Below are positions 49,024-56,679 of a DNA stretch of 64,000 bases, in pieces. This DNA comes from Blastomussa wellsi (Eukaryota; Cnidaria; Anthozoa; Scleractinia; Plerogyridae), in assembly GCA_947652115.1 (NCBI GenBank), contig OX393568.1, positions 4,802,517-4,866,516 of the forward strand. The letters run 5' to 3'. The notes beneath the pieces were generated by a model. It made no database searches. It had not been told where the DNA came from and saw only the letters and a program-made list of their open reading frames with translations. Made by a program: the position numbers and the translations under genes. Every line of letters starts with the position of its first letter. The first letter of the stretch is position 1.

Positions 49024-51971
49024 CCATATGAGCCTGGTTGGTCGGGCTGACTTGGTTACCAGGACGAATTTTGTCTTCGGTTCATATGAGAAATTTTAGC
49101 CCGGTTGAATGAGATAAAATTCAATAAACAAAAACAAATTGGTACAACAACATTGTATCGTTTGCAACTATCGTAGCTCGACTCTTGTGACTTTACTAAC
49201 AAAGACAAATCTCATACTTCTGAAGCGGAATACATACTAGGCAAAATTATGCCATTTTGGTCGCTCTATTGCAAAAGCGAAGCTATTTTGTCAAAAACGT
49301 TTCGTCCCAGTAACCGGGATGGAGCGTTCATATATGGAAAAATTTTCAGCCCGGTTGTGGAGATCATGGTTGTAAAAACCGAGATCTCGGCAACTGAGCC
49401 ATCCTACCCTCTGGAAACCGGGCCAGCCCGGTCAAACGGGATCATTTGAAGAGGCCCTCAGACCGACTGCCTCCTTCAAAATTTATGGAAACCCCTGGCT
49501 ATGCAACAGCTATACCCTCTTGCCCAGGGATGGCTTCAAGAATAGCAAAGACTGGAACACGGTTTGATCAATGACAGAAGGTTCTTGAAACAGACTTCCA
49601 CTAGTAACTCTTGTCATCAAACAAGTTAAAACTCCTCACTCCACTTACCTTTGGATTTTGAAGTCTAAACAAGTGATGATCAAATGGTCCTTCCAGAAAC
49701 TGAATAAAAAAATACAAGTTTACAATAGTAGGTTTTTATTTTACATGTAGCCTTGTAAATAGTTCATTACTTTATAAAAAGTGGATATTATTGACATCAT
49801 AAACCTGAAAATAAAAATTGTCATTACTTATGTTGTAAGAGATTACCATAGCAACAGTCTAACCTGTCAATAAATTAATGTGTGCATCAAGTGTCGAAAA
49901 TTTACATGTACATGTAAGCTTAGCTTCTTCAATCCTTCATGTATGTTTTATTGACAATAGCCCATGTTTGATATAGCAAAATTCAAACGTGATTCCGAGG
50001 GTTTCAGGCAGGGATGTAAGTAAGGGCTGGCTACCAGCTAATTTCAGCAGCTGAAAGAGAGCTTATCACCAGCTTAAATTTCACTAAAAAACAAAGTCTC
50101 AAGGTAATGTTGAAGGTTACCATACACTGATCAGAAAAGCCAGCTGGATTTGCTAATGAGCCGCCTTTGTTATTACTTAGCTAAGCCTCTGTTCAGGTCT
50201 AAAATGACAATTTTTAAACATTGATTCGTCTCTTAATTCCCATAAGAGACTTGATACAAAGATCCGCCCCACTGCAGAGACGATCAGGTACGTCTGTTAT
50301 GAAGCTTAAAAAAAGTCTGAAAGGGGTTCAAAGCCACCTTAAATTTTGGAAAATCTACGGTAGCTCTGGACAGGAACAATATGATATAAAACTAAACTAA
50401 AACCAGCACAACTCATTGGTCGCCAATGCAATTGAAAAATTGATTGCTGGAGACCACAATTTCAAGGCTACTCAGCCACAGGCAATTACATGTAGTGTTT
50501 AATAGCGTCTTGTCATTGTTTAGAACTGGTACTCAAGAAATCAATAAATTTCATGTGAAATCGAACAATTCCGCATGTGGTTTCCATCAAGAAACCTTCC
50601 CCTTACCTTTTCGAAGTTTTAAATATTTTCATTAAACTTCTAAACACTGTATATTAACTTGTTTTTTCATGTTTTTGCTGTGAATGAAAACTTTACAGGT
50701 CACTTTTTGGCCAACAAATTTTTCAATCCAACGACTGAAAAAAATTGTCTAAACGTCACCACTTGACGCCTGCATTAAGAAAGTTAATTTCATAGCTGAG
50801 CAGTAGCTCAATACCCATATATAACAAAAACCACACAAATCACTACATACTTTACTTTACTAAGAACAAAAAATATTTACCGCTTCAAACTTATCCCTGT
50901 TTCTTCGCATATAATCTATGCAGTCCTTACGAACTTGAAGATGTTTAGCTTGACAGCTGTATACCTAAAAAGTACAACTAAAAGTCGTAAAATGGTCCCT
51001 GAACTCTTATTACCTATCAATTTTGTGAGTCCATAACCTTGTTATTGGCCAGTGTATCAAAAGGTTGCACTGATTGTTAAGCCCCAGTATAACCTTAATA
51101 TGTTTACCTTGACTAAAAAAACTAAAAAGTACAAAGTAATGAACTCTACCACTTATCGCTTCATAATCAAGTGTTCTTAACCTCGTTATTGACCAATGTA
51201 TATCAAAAGGTTACCTAAGATTGTTAAGCTGTACTATTTATAAATGTATACAAAAGTAACACGCTGACAACATACACAAGAAAGTTACAGAATGCGGGTA
51301 TCTAACCGATTACCTGAATCATGATTGTTTTTAATAACTTTTTTACAGTTCTGCGGGAATTTAGTCGAAAGCCACCAAAAACGAGAACGACGCAAGTATA
51401 CTTGTAAAGGAACTATTGTAAATAAGTGTGATACTTATATATTTAACGAAGAAATGTTACACACAGAATAGCAAATTGCATTATGTTCGATCTGTTAACC
51501 TAAAAGCTCACGTCTAAAAGTGAAAACGATGTCTGCAGGTGAGTAGTCGAGGTTCCCTAAAGCCATATTACTGATAGCTTGTTTGTTGTAAAACATAAAA
51601 TCAATCAATGCAAAATAAAAGCTTTTAAATGTCGATAAATACGACAAGTACTAAAGCATTTTATGCACGCGAGAAAATCCAGTTTCGAACTCATCTCTAA
51701 ATCGAGTCGCGGGCAAGATAAAAATAAGTCCAGAGTTTATAAACAGTCGAACACGATCGACACTTGAAACAAGCGCTCAAAACGAAGAAATTACCTGCTC
51801 TGACACAGCTCTAAAAAGACAAGATCCATCTTTAGCAATTGGCTTTCTGTACAAGTCCAAGCGAGCCAAATATTCGTCCATTGCTGTTTCGGTGTAATTG
51901 CCTCCGCCGTTGCTCGGAGCATTGTTAATCGGACCCGGCTTTTTCTTGCGTTTGATGTTGGAAGAGGGCAT
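25485..51971 (-). CDS. OTUD4: OTUD4-like OTU deubiquitinase, 23 exons, 1,220 aa
   Basis: Exons in transcript order: 51795-51971, 50881-50964, 49649-49699, 48212-48258, 48022-48094, 47224-47305, 43463-43675, 42684-42848, 41718-41782, 40785-40868, 40369-40397, 39966-40012, 37950-38024, 37294-37361, 36491-36535, 35093-35230, 34056-34115, 32547-33528, 31747-31811, 30796-31093, 28908-28948, 27453-27611, 25485-26099. All phases join. Domain order: OTU (about 34-170), Tudor-like (about 305-370), RG-rich (436-470), long charged region (502-850), a conserved FFNLGFQ block near 957-963, Gln/Met/Tyr-rich tail. Human OTUD4 is 1,114 residues with the same order. Family members remove K48/K63 ubiquitin chains, scaffold other deubiquitinases in alkylation repair, and bind RNA in stress granules. 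The whole reading frame is open and both catalytic residues are present, so the gene looks functional. The symbol is assigned by homology. Confidence 0.95.
26853..27086. mobile_element. 234-bp MITE with 31-bp inverted ends
   Basis: TTTTACAGTCTTTCCCGTAA at the left continues to TGAACA at 26883 and is mirrored perfectly at 27056-27086. TTTTACAG-type sequence recurs just outside the right end. Located in the last intron of the OTUD4-like gene. Confidence 0.85.
27691..28790. repeat. Minisatellite of about 70-76 bp, roughly 14-15 copies
   Basis: The unit is CTACTGGTCCTCTAGTGTAG then CAGTTGCTATTGTTTTGGGG, GCTAGGGGCATTGTTCCTGT and TGTTTGTTCTATTGTT. Copies vary by substitutions and small deletions. 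It fills most of the intron between exons 21 and 22 of the OTUD4-like gene. Open frames within it are non-coding. Confidence 0.9.
29479..30737. mobile_element. 1.26-kb element with inverted ends and internal minisatellite arms
   Basis: Left end CCACCAAAATTCGACTTTCG followed by CTTTCGATGCTCAGTTCAC is inverted at the right end (30675-30735). Just inside each end is TGTTTGTTGCCCTC, then a tandem array of a roughly 60-bp unit containing GACTAAAGTTGGATC and CAATGTCGCATTGTGAAAC. The left array (29540-29665) has two copies and the right array (30060-30660) about ten, in opposite orientation. No transposase. Located in the intron between exons 20 and 21 of the OTUD4-like gene. Confidence 0.8.
31210..31485. 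repeat. Dispersed repeat with internal GGATA(T/C)GAGATGG palindrome
   Basis: CTATGGTATATTGCATTTC..GGTTGAGAGGCAATGGTATA is related, inverted, to 2475-2570. The right part contains a hairpin: TTGGATATGAGATGGTCATA and TAGCCAAC against GTTGGCTA and ACCATCTCGTATCCAA (31393-31462). GTGGAATAATTGTT at the end also occurs at 1950-1963 and near 15808. Class unknown. Confidence 0.65.
33537..33735. repeat. AT-rich minisatellite next to the exon 18 acceptor
   Basis: About eight variants of GGTGGAATAAATTAATAATT fill the 3' end of intron 17 of the OTUD4-like gene and stop only about 9 bases before the acceptor. The polypyrimidine tract is therefore made of, or limited by, this repeat. Confidence 0.8.
35093..35230 (-). 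other. RG-rich exon of the OTUD4-like gene
   Basis: Residues 436-481. [20 protein letters not shown] is a short RGR/RG-rich segment, which fits RNA binding and arginine methylation. The preceding exons are basic as well ([18 protein letters not shown]). An acidic helix-like stretch, [13 protein letters not shown], closes the exon. Confidence 0.8.
35399..36171. mobile_element. 773-bp palindromic element, family C
   Basis: Left end TTTACAGTGCCTATGAAATG is mirrored at the right by CATTTCATAGGCACTTTAA. Arms pair over hundreds of bases: TTGAAAGGCATTTCAAAATG, TTGTATTATGCAAATTAGA, AGAATATCTCTAAAAATAAT, CTTGGTACC..AGAGTCTC-type blocks. TTAA lies at the right edge (36168-36171). The smaller element at 62089-62470 is a relative. 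In the intron between exons 15 and 16 of the OTUD4-like gene. Confidence 0.85.
37457..37905 (+). mobile_element. tRNA-derived SINE interrupted by an insertion
   Basis: Same family as 4866-5185 but on the plus strand. The head (CCGAGTTCAATCCCTGGCCG, B box) and body up to TTGGACAAGACACTTTACTC end near 37590. The rest (CACCCTGGTGTATAAATGGG, GATGGACTAGCATCCCATCC) resumes near 37745. About 150 bases in between do not belong to the SINE and look inserted. Confidence 0.7.
39003..39439. mobile_element. TTAA-bounded palindromic MITE, family A copy 2
   Basis: Best-preserved copy: TTAAAGTGCACCTAACCCC at the left and GGGGTTAGATGCACTTTAA at the right. The internal arms match copy 1 (1967-2404). Intron between exons 12 and 13 of the OTUD4-like gene. 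Confidence 0.88.
40550..40726. mobile_element. 177-bp MITE with ATTCTCTACTTGCA ends, copy 2
   Basis: Partner of 24071-24248. The right end TTGTGCAAGTAGAGAAT mirrors the left ATTCTCTACTTGCACAA. The left arm contains an expanded C run (about 40576-40602). Confidence 0.85.
41185..41600. mobile_element. TTAA-bounded palindromic MITE, family B copy 1
   Basis: Left end TTAAAGTGCTACTACGATGA is mirrored by TCATCACAGTAGCATTAA. Arms pair over GTTCTTGTTCTCTTTC, TTTAAACTGCC and TTGCATTGAGAGAG. TTAA is found at both edges. In the intron between exons 9 and 10 of the OTUD4-like gene. Confidence 0.85.
41836..41929. repeat. (ATT)n microsatellite, about 31 units
   Basis: Uninterrupted ATT/TTA repeats of about 94 bases in intron 8 of the OTUD4-like gene, beginning 54 bases from the acceptor of exon 9. 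Highly likely to be length-polymorphic. Confidence 0.98.
42862..43199. repeat. Recent 169-bp tandem duplication
   Basis: The segments 42862-43030 and 43031-43199 differ at only a few positions (for example GCAAATTATT against GCGAATTATT). The duplicated unit begins just outside exon 8 (ends 42848) of the OTUD4-like gene and does not include the splice site. Confidence 0.92.
43852..43982. repeat. 21-bp subterminal repeat array, left
   Basis: About six copies of ATCGCGAGAAACGAGACTCG plus T, ending in a partial inverted copy (CATTTCTCGTTTCTCGCGAG). The sister array is at 46335-46445. Confidence 0.92.
44215..44500. repeat. Degenerate tandem repeat of about 105-125 bp
   Basis: CGCTTCGAAC..GTTAACT..TTCACAAAGTGAAGCCG recurs about three times. 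Short minus-strand frames across it show similar peptides because of the repeat. Internal to the 43822-46470 element. Confidence 0.65.
45567..46260. repeat. 214-bp tandem array, three copies plus a diverged fourth
   Basis: Copies start at 45567, 45781 and 45995, with a weaker one at 46209. Each begins ACGAGAGATATCGAATACTT and contains TTGTCTCACCAGC and ATTGAATGAATGTTAACAGC. The first three are nearly identical. Confidence 0.92.
46335..46445. repeat. 21-bp subterminal repeat array, right
   Basis: About four and a half units of the same 21-bp sequence as 43852-43982 (GAAACGAGACTCGTATCGC), with CTCGAGAGAAACGAGAACCT at the inner edge. It directly precedes the right TIR. Confidence 0.9.
46732..46930. 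repeat. Dispersed repeat (partner at 15580-15785)
   Basis: Contains GGGCTGCAAATTATG, ACATGAGCCTGACCAAG, CAGCACTGGTG and ATTCTGTCGGACCACAG in the same order as 15580-15785. Intron 6 of the OTUD4-like gene. Class unknown. Confidence 0.6.
47320..47692. mobile_element. Family A MITE copy 3, degenerate ends
   Basis: The internal arms (TTTGCACCAGTTCGAGACGC, GACCGAGTCAGAAGGGGCGT and their mirror) match copies 1 and 2. The outermost 25-30 bases are lost or diverged. Its left edge is only about 15 bases from the acceptor of exon 6 (47305) of the OTUD4-like gene. Confidence 0.8.
48878..49023 (+). mobile_element. Penelope-like 3'-end fragment, copy 1
   Basis: CACGAAGGGCTAACGCTTGA, AACGTCAGCTCTTGAATCTC, GGTGGCCAATTGACATTATC and GATAAAACCAAATTATATTG match the tail of the fragment at 57632-58105 and the copy at 61222-61366. 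No coding part is present here. Confidence 0.7.
50010..50200. repeat. Dispersed repeat (partner at 14865-15022)
   Basis: GGCTGGCTACCAGCTAATTT..GAAAGAGAGCTTATCACCAG..GATCAGAAAAGCCAGCTGG parallels 14865-15022. It lies in an intron of the OTUD4-like gene. Confidence 0.7.
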
Positions 51972-53140
51972 TATTTAAAGCAAGACTGTTGGCTTGCTAC
52001 TTTTTAGTGTTTTCAGTGCTCAACGCTTGCTCCTCATGATGTTGTTTGAGAGAGAAACGCGTTACTTTACATGATTCACGAAAGAAGAAATCTCATTTAC
52101 CACCACGCGGGTCAGCCATTGCTGCGCAAAAAGGCCGCGGTACTGGAATGCCAGCGGTTTGACAATAACAGTGACGTCACTTGTTTCCAGACTTTTGCAA
52201 ATATTGAACACGCCCTCGGAAGCGGAAGTGGATGGAGAGACCTGGACAAGATTCGTGAACAAGTCAAAACATTTTAACATTTAGCAGAAGATTAAAGAAT
52301 ACTTTGATCTCCAATACGCCACCTGTGCCGATATGCGGTTGTTTCCAGTAATAACTAAGGCTCTTAGCCAATAAAAATCTTCCGACTATGAAGACCAGAT
52401 GGTGACATTCTGTCAGAAATAACACAAAAAATGAATGCATTCATTTTCCCTGTTTTCCGAGTGAGAAAAAGAGTTGTTCTTTGCTAATGTTTCAATTATG
52501 TGGATTATGCTTGTATTGAAAGGAAAAAACCGAGACGTTCTCTATACTGCAACCGACTCTAGAAAGTCCGCCGTTCGGCAAAGATGTAATATTCTCGGCT
52601 TTCAGAGTTGAGCTGAACTCTTTTGCTATATCTTGTTCAGTTGCTCTTGTGACTTCTGTTGTGAGCTGGACGATGCTTGTACTGAAAGGTGAGAAAAAAC
52701 TGAAACATTGGTTATAACGCAACTGGCGCTGGAAAGGCCCTTGTAGTTTAGCAGTCAGAAATGATTTTCCCCGCTTTTTGGGACTGCCCTGAATCGAACT
52801 TCAGTGTCTTGTAATGCCGAAAACATCCAGTTTTCGACTATCACGGCGCTATGCTCCCATTTTATTCGGACATTCATTGCTTGTCATAAACAAACGGATA
52901 AAGGAACAGTTCATTAAGTGGATCTCAAAACCCCTTACATCACAACCGTCAGGCATTAGGCAAGTAGTCTTAGTGACAAAAGTCACTGTAAGTGGTCAGT
53001 GCGAGGATTTTCGAGCAAGGGAGGGCATGACATGGTATGAGCTCGACGTTCAGTTCTTCGGCAAGCAACTTTGTAAGGAAACAAGTAATTGGCAAAAGTA
53101 ATATTGATACCTCCACTAGCGTGCGAGCATTAGTAAAACA

Positions 53141-53905
53141 TTAAAGTGGTACTACGATGAAAGCATTTTGTTCTTGTTCTCTTTCGATTCCGATTTCATA
53201 TTTGGCAAGAATGCACCAGGCCAATTACTGCGCCTCAATTTTCGAAATAAATCCGGTTTTGTTTTGAACGACGAATTCTTGTTTAAACAGTCCGCCATTA
53301 CCAAATTCGAGTTCAGTAGAGTTGCTCTCTCACAATTTTTTTGTTCGCTCAGCCCCTGAGGAAGGTTTGTCTTGCAAACCGAAATATCAAGCAAATTTCT
53401 TTTAAATATATTAGCTGTTTTATCTTTCTTGTTTATTTTCATCGTCTTCGCCGTCAGGATTAGTCGCCGTTTATAGTTTGGTTTGTGAATAATTCAGTTA
53501 CTGATCCAGGTCTACAAGTGATCCGGCACTTCTCATCGGTTTGTTGCAGTGGTCTTGCAAATTTCTATTGCCTTGAGAGAGCTGGATCGAGAGAGAAAAT
53601 GACGTCATATACTCACTAGTTTAATTTTTTACTGCGTGAAACCAGCTAAGTTGGTATGCAAAACAGCAACTTGCTTCTAAAAGCTCGTTCTGCATACTAA
53701 TCAGCTGGGTTCACACATTGCAAAACTAAACTAGTGAGTATATGACGTCATTTTCTCTCTCTCGATCCAGCTCTCTCAATGCAACTCGACTGAAGTCGAA
53801 TCTGGTAATGGCGGACAGTTTAAACAAGAATTCGTTGCGGTTCAAAAAAACTGGCTTATTTCGAAAATTGAGGCGCAATAATTGGCATCCATGGTGCATT
53901 CTTGA
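53141..53905. mobile_element. Family B MITE copy 2 with an internal insertion
   Basis: TTAAAGTGGTACTACGATGA starts the element as in copy 1 (41185). The arms TTTAAACAGTCCGCCATTAC and GGCGGACAGTTTAAAC mirror each other, and AATGACGTCATATACTCACT is inverted at the centre. About 240 bases (roughly 53330-53568) that copy 1 lacks are inserted in the left arm. The last 60 bases of the right end are missing. Confidence 0.75.
53356..53384 (+). ncRNA. Hammerhead-ribozyme-like core motif
   Basis: CTGAGGA, then an extra A, a 6-bp stem GGTTTG/CAAACC with loop TCTTG, then GAAA. This has the C-U-G-A-N-G-A / stem II / G-A-A-A order of a hammerhead core. The extra A before stem II departs from the consensus, and I could not identify stems I and III with confidence. 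It lies in the insertion within the family B element and could be a remnant retroelement end. Confidence 0.3.
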
Positions 53906-55909
53906 AAAAGCAGAAGCCTAATATACGGGTCTCCATGGCCAGTTGTCTGTAGTTGGCAGTTCCATTTTCATTTTTTTGCTATATATATCTTAATCAATTG
54001 TGCCAACAGAACTGACGCAAGCTATGCAGTCCAAGTGCTACACAGTACAGCTGTTACCATCCATGAATCCGAACGTCCACAGGCTATATTTGTCAACTTC
54101 CCTTCACTTTTTTTTTCAAGTGGGTTGAAGAATACAATGTCCCGCTACTAGGAAATAAAGGGCTGTGAAATTCTGGAAAAAACTTCGATAAGGATTCGTG
54201 CTTTCGACGAGACTGGGTTGGATCCATCACTGTGGCGTCATCGTTTTCGAAAAGTTACGTTTTTCACGTGTACCGTCCACACTTTTCGCTATTGAAAGTG
54301 TTTTCAAAAAGTTGCGTCATATCTGATTCACCATACCTCGCTAACGCATTTCATTTGCAACGTTCGCCACAAGACGTATCCAGTTTTAGGGATACCTGCA
54401 ACCGGACAACTGATCATCTAATCTTGTACGTAAGCCCTGATGTCAACTTCGTTCCCAGCTCAGTGCCTTTTCCCTTTCTTGGTAGCGGGGAAAAGGCCCT
54501 GGGAACGAGGATGCCCTAATGTTAAATGGGATGGAGGTGGAGGGTGGGGGGGGGAAGCAGAGATGTCGCCACCCTATGATAGAACAATTGAACAACAGGA
54601 CAGGAGCAATGCCCTTCGGGAGAAAGGAATCACAAACTTGCGTGCTGCTGTTGTGTGTTGTTGCTGTACTCTTCAGAAGTTATTGTTTATTCGTCTGCTT
54701 GTTGTTTTTCGTCCTGGTTTTTCAACGTAATATTTGTATGTAACTTTGCTCCACCAGCGATTCGATATGTGTCCACCTGATACCTGATGAGTCATACGAT
54801 AGTTCCTGACACCCACTTGGCACCACAATTACGTTTTATGCTAGAATGCGGCAGACGACGTTTCATATATTCAAATGACAGGGTAGATATTTGTCACGAT
54901 CATTTAGATATCAGATAACCTGCTGGCTTGCAAACGAATATAGCAATACTGTAATATTGGATCGCAAAAAGCAACAAAAAAAAAACCTCGGTCACGCGCG
55001 TATTGAAGAATTTAAAAATACTTTTTGAGCTGCAAAGGACAAAAATTATTGTCAAAATTTTGTTATCTTATTAAAAAACGATTTACAGCACAGTGGGCTC
55101 TCAATAAATAATGATCATGTTCAGTGTATGCATAAGGATTTGATGACAAAAAGTCGGTTGAGAAACCGACATTCCAGAGCAGATCAAGGAGTTAAAGATA
55201 ATCTGCAAGTTTCGTGAAATTGTTCTCATGTTTTCGTGGGCAGAACGTGTTTCGAAAAGATTTGCATACAAAATTGGAATTCTGTTTTAAACGAAGCGAC
55301 GAAACTGTTTGCGACTTGGAGAAGTGAAGGAGAAAAACAAACAGTGAGCTTTCTACGCAAAAGATCTTTTTAGGTAAGCTTGTAAAGGTTGACCTTTCTT
55401 GTGGTATCGAGTGGCCGCGTCATTCAAGTTTATGTGGGCTAAAATTAGCGAACGATATCGCAAATTTGTTGTGAACTTACGTTCAACAACAAGCGAATAA
55501 ACAAAGCTGATCGACATATATTCCCATGAAATATGGTAACACGGTGCTGGTGTACGGACATATAAACCTACTGCGCCGCGCGATTAATTGAGAATATCGC
55601 CAAAGTGTTCCATGAGAGTCACAACCTAGCTTAGAGAGTTTGATTGCAACAGAATAAGAGTCTGTGTGTTATGAGGAATCAAACGAATCTTCATTTTCAA
55701 TGTAGATCAATTTAGACCATGACCCTGTAAAGTGGTATTAGCGGCCTTTGACGATTCCTAATCATCAAGCTCTCTTTCGTCTCTTTCATTAGAAAGTTTC
55801 TAGAATGTGTGCTTAGAATATTAGCCACCTACGTTTCACGTAATGTTATTCGTGATTATTTGGCTTCAAAATGGGAATAGGTATTTGCTGGCATATGCCT
55901 TTCAAGCAT

Positions 55910-56125
55910 AGGCGTACGAACCGGGGGGGCCGGGGCCTGCAGCCCCCCTCCCTGTTTCGAAAATGTTCGACATTTTTCGGACAAAACGCTCAGGATTCCG
56001 GCTGAAGCAGTAGCAATTTTTGGGCGGTTATATACCGGTTTAATGCTAACGCATTCGAAAATTGTGTAATTTTTTCGGGCATGGAGGTTACAGCCCCACC
56101 CAAGTCCGAAGGTGCCCGTACGCCC
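55910..56125. mobile_element. Element with GGCGTACG inverted ends
   Basis: AGGCGTACGAACCGGGGGGG at the left is mirrored by GGTGCCCGTACGCCC at the right. The left part is very G/C-run rich (GGGGGCCGGGGCCTGCAGCC). Non-coding. Probably a non-autonomous DNA element. Confidence 0.6.
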
Positions 56126-56679
56126 ATGCCCTCAAGTGTACACGATGTGCAGGGGCGGGCGGTGGATCGCGGCGAGATGCGTGCGTTTGGCGACGAGAGC
56201 AGAAAAAGGAAGACAGCGGGCAAGCAGATCTAGAAGATAAAATATTTATCGCTTGGGCGAAAATGAAGTCGTAAACTGAAGTAACAAAAATACGTCAAAG
56301 TTTGAAAAAAAAATGTGCCACTAAGGGAGTTGTCAACAAAAGCCAAACATTATTCGTAACAACAACAACAACAATGAACTGTGAACTGATAGTGAATTTC
56401 CTAGAATGCTGGCCGAAGAGTACTCCGCCAATACAAGACCGTGATAAGCGTTTGCCTTTTTCTCCTGTGGAGTCCGGATTATAATTATCCCAGGCAAAAT
56501 GAGGATGAGGTTGAGATGACTCTCATGAGAGCACACGATGAGAGTGATTGAGAGTTTCAGGCCAAATGAGGGCAGCAGTTTGCACTCTCATGAACTCTCA
56601 CCATCTTTTGTCCCCGGGTTTACCTTCCAGCATTTTTTTAGGTGTGTTAATTTACCTTTATTTCTTTTCATGCCTAGAT

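Larger units (their letters stand above)
47224..51971 (-). other. OTU catalytic domain exons of the OTUD4-like gene
   Basis: Exons 1-6 encode the protease. Exon 1 has [14 protein letters not shown] with Asp48 and the nucleophile Cys51. Exons 2-5 give [33 protein letters not shown] and KKDFVVYQ. Exon 6 has [11 protein letters not shown] with the general base His154. All diagnostic OTU motifs are present in the expected order. Confidence 0.93.
51972..56677. other. Intergenic region between divergent OTUD4-like and ankyrin genes
   Basis: No coding exon is supported, though both promoters should lie here. No TATA box is evident near the OTUD4-like start. A GC-richer stretch at about 52100-52260 may be its promoter and leader. 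TTTTTAG followed by GTAAGCTT at 55374 is a plausible donor of a 5' untranslated exon for the ankyrin gene. Other content: imperfect direct repeats at 52508-52565 and 52675-52735, the palindrome at 53141-53905 and an element at 55910-56125. Confidence 0.45.

Noticed and set aside
52071..53101. Plus-strand frames next to the OTUD4-like promoter
   Set aside because: Short, with no recognisable motifs, and overlapping repeats. Divergent promoter sequence explains them better.
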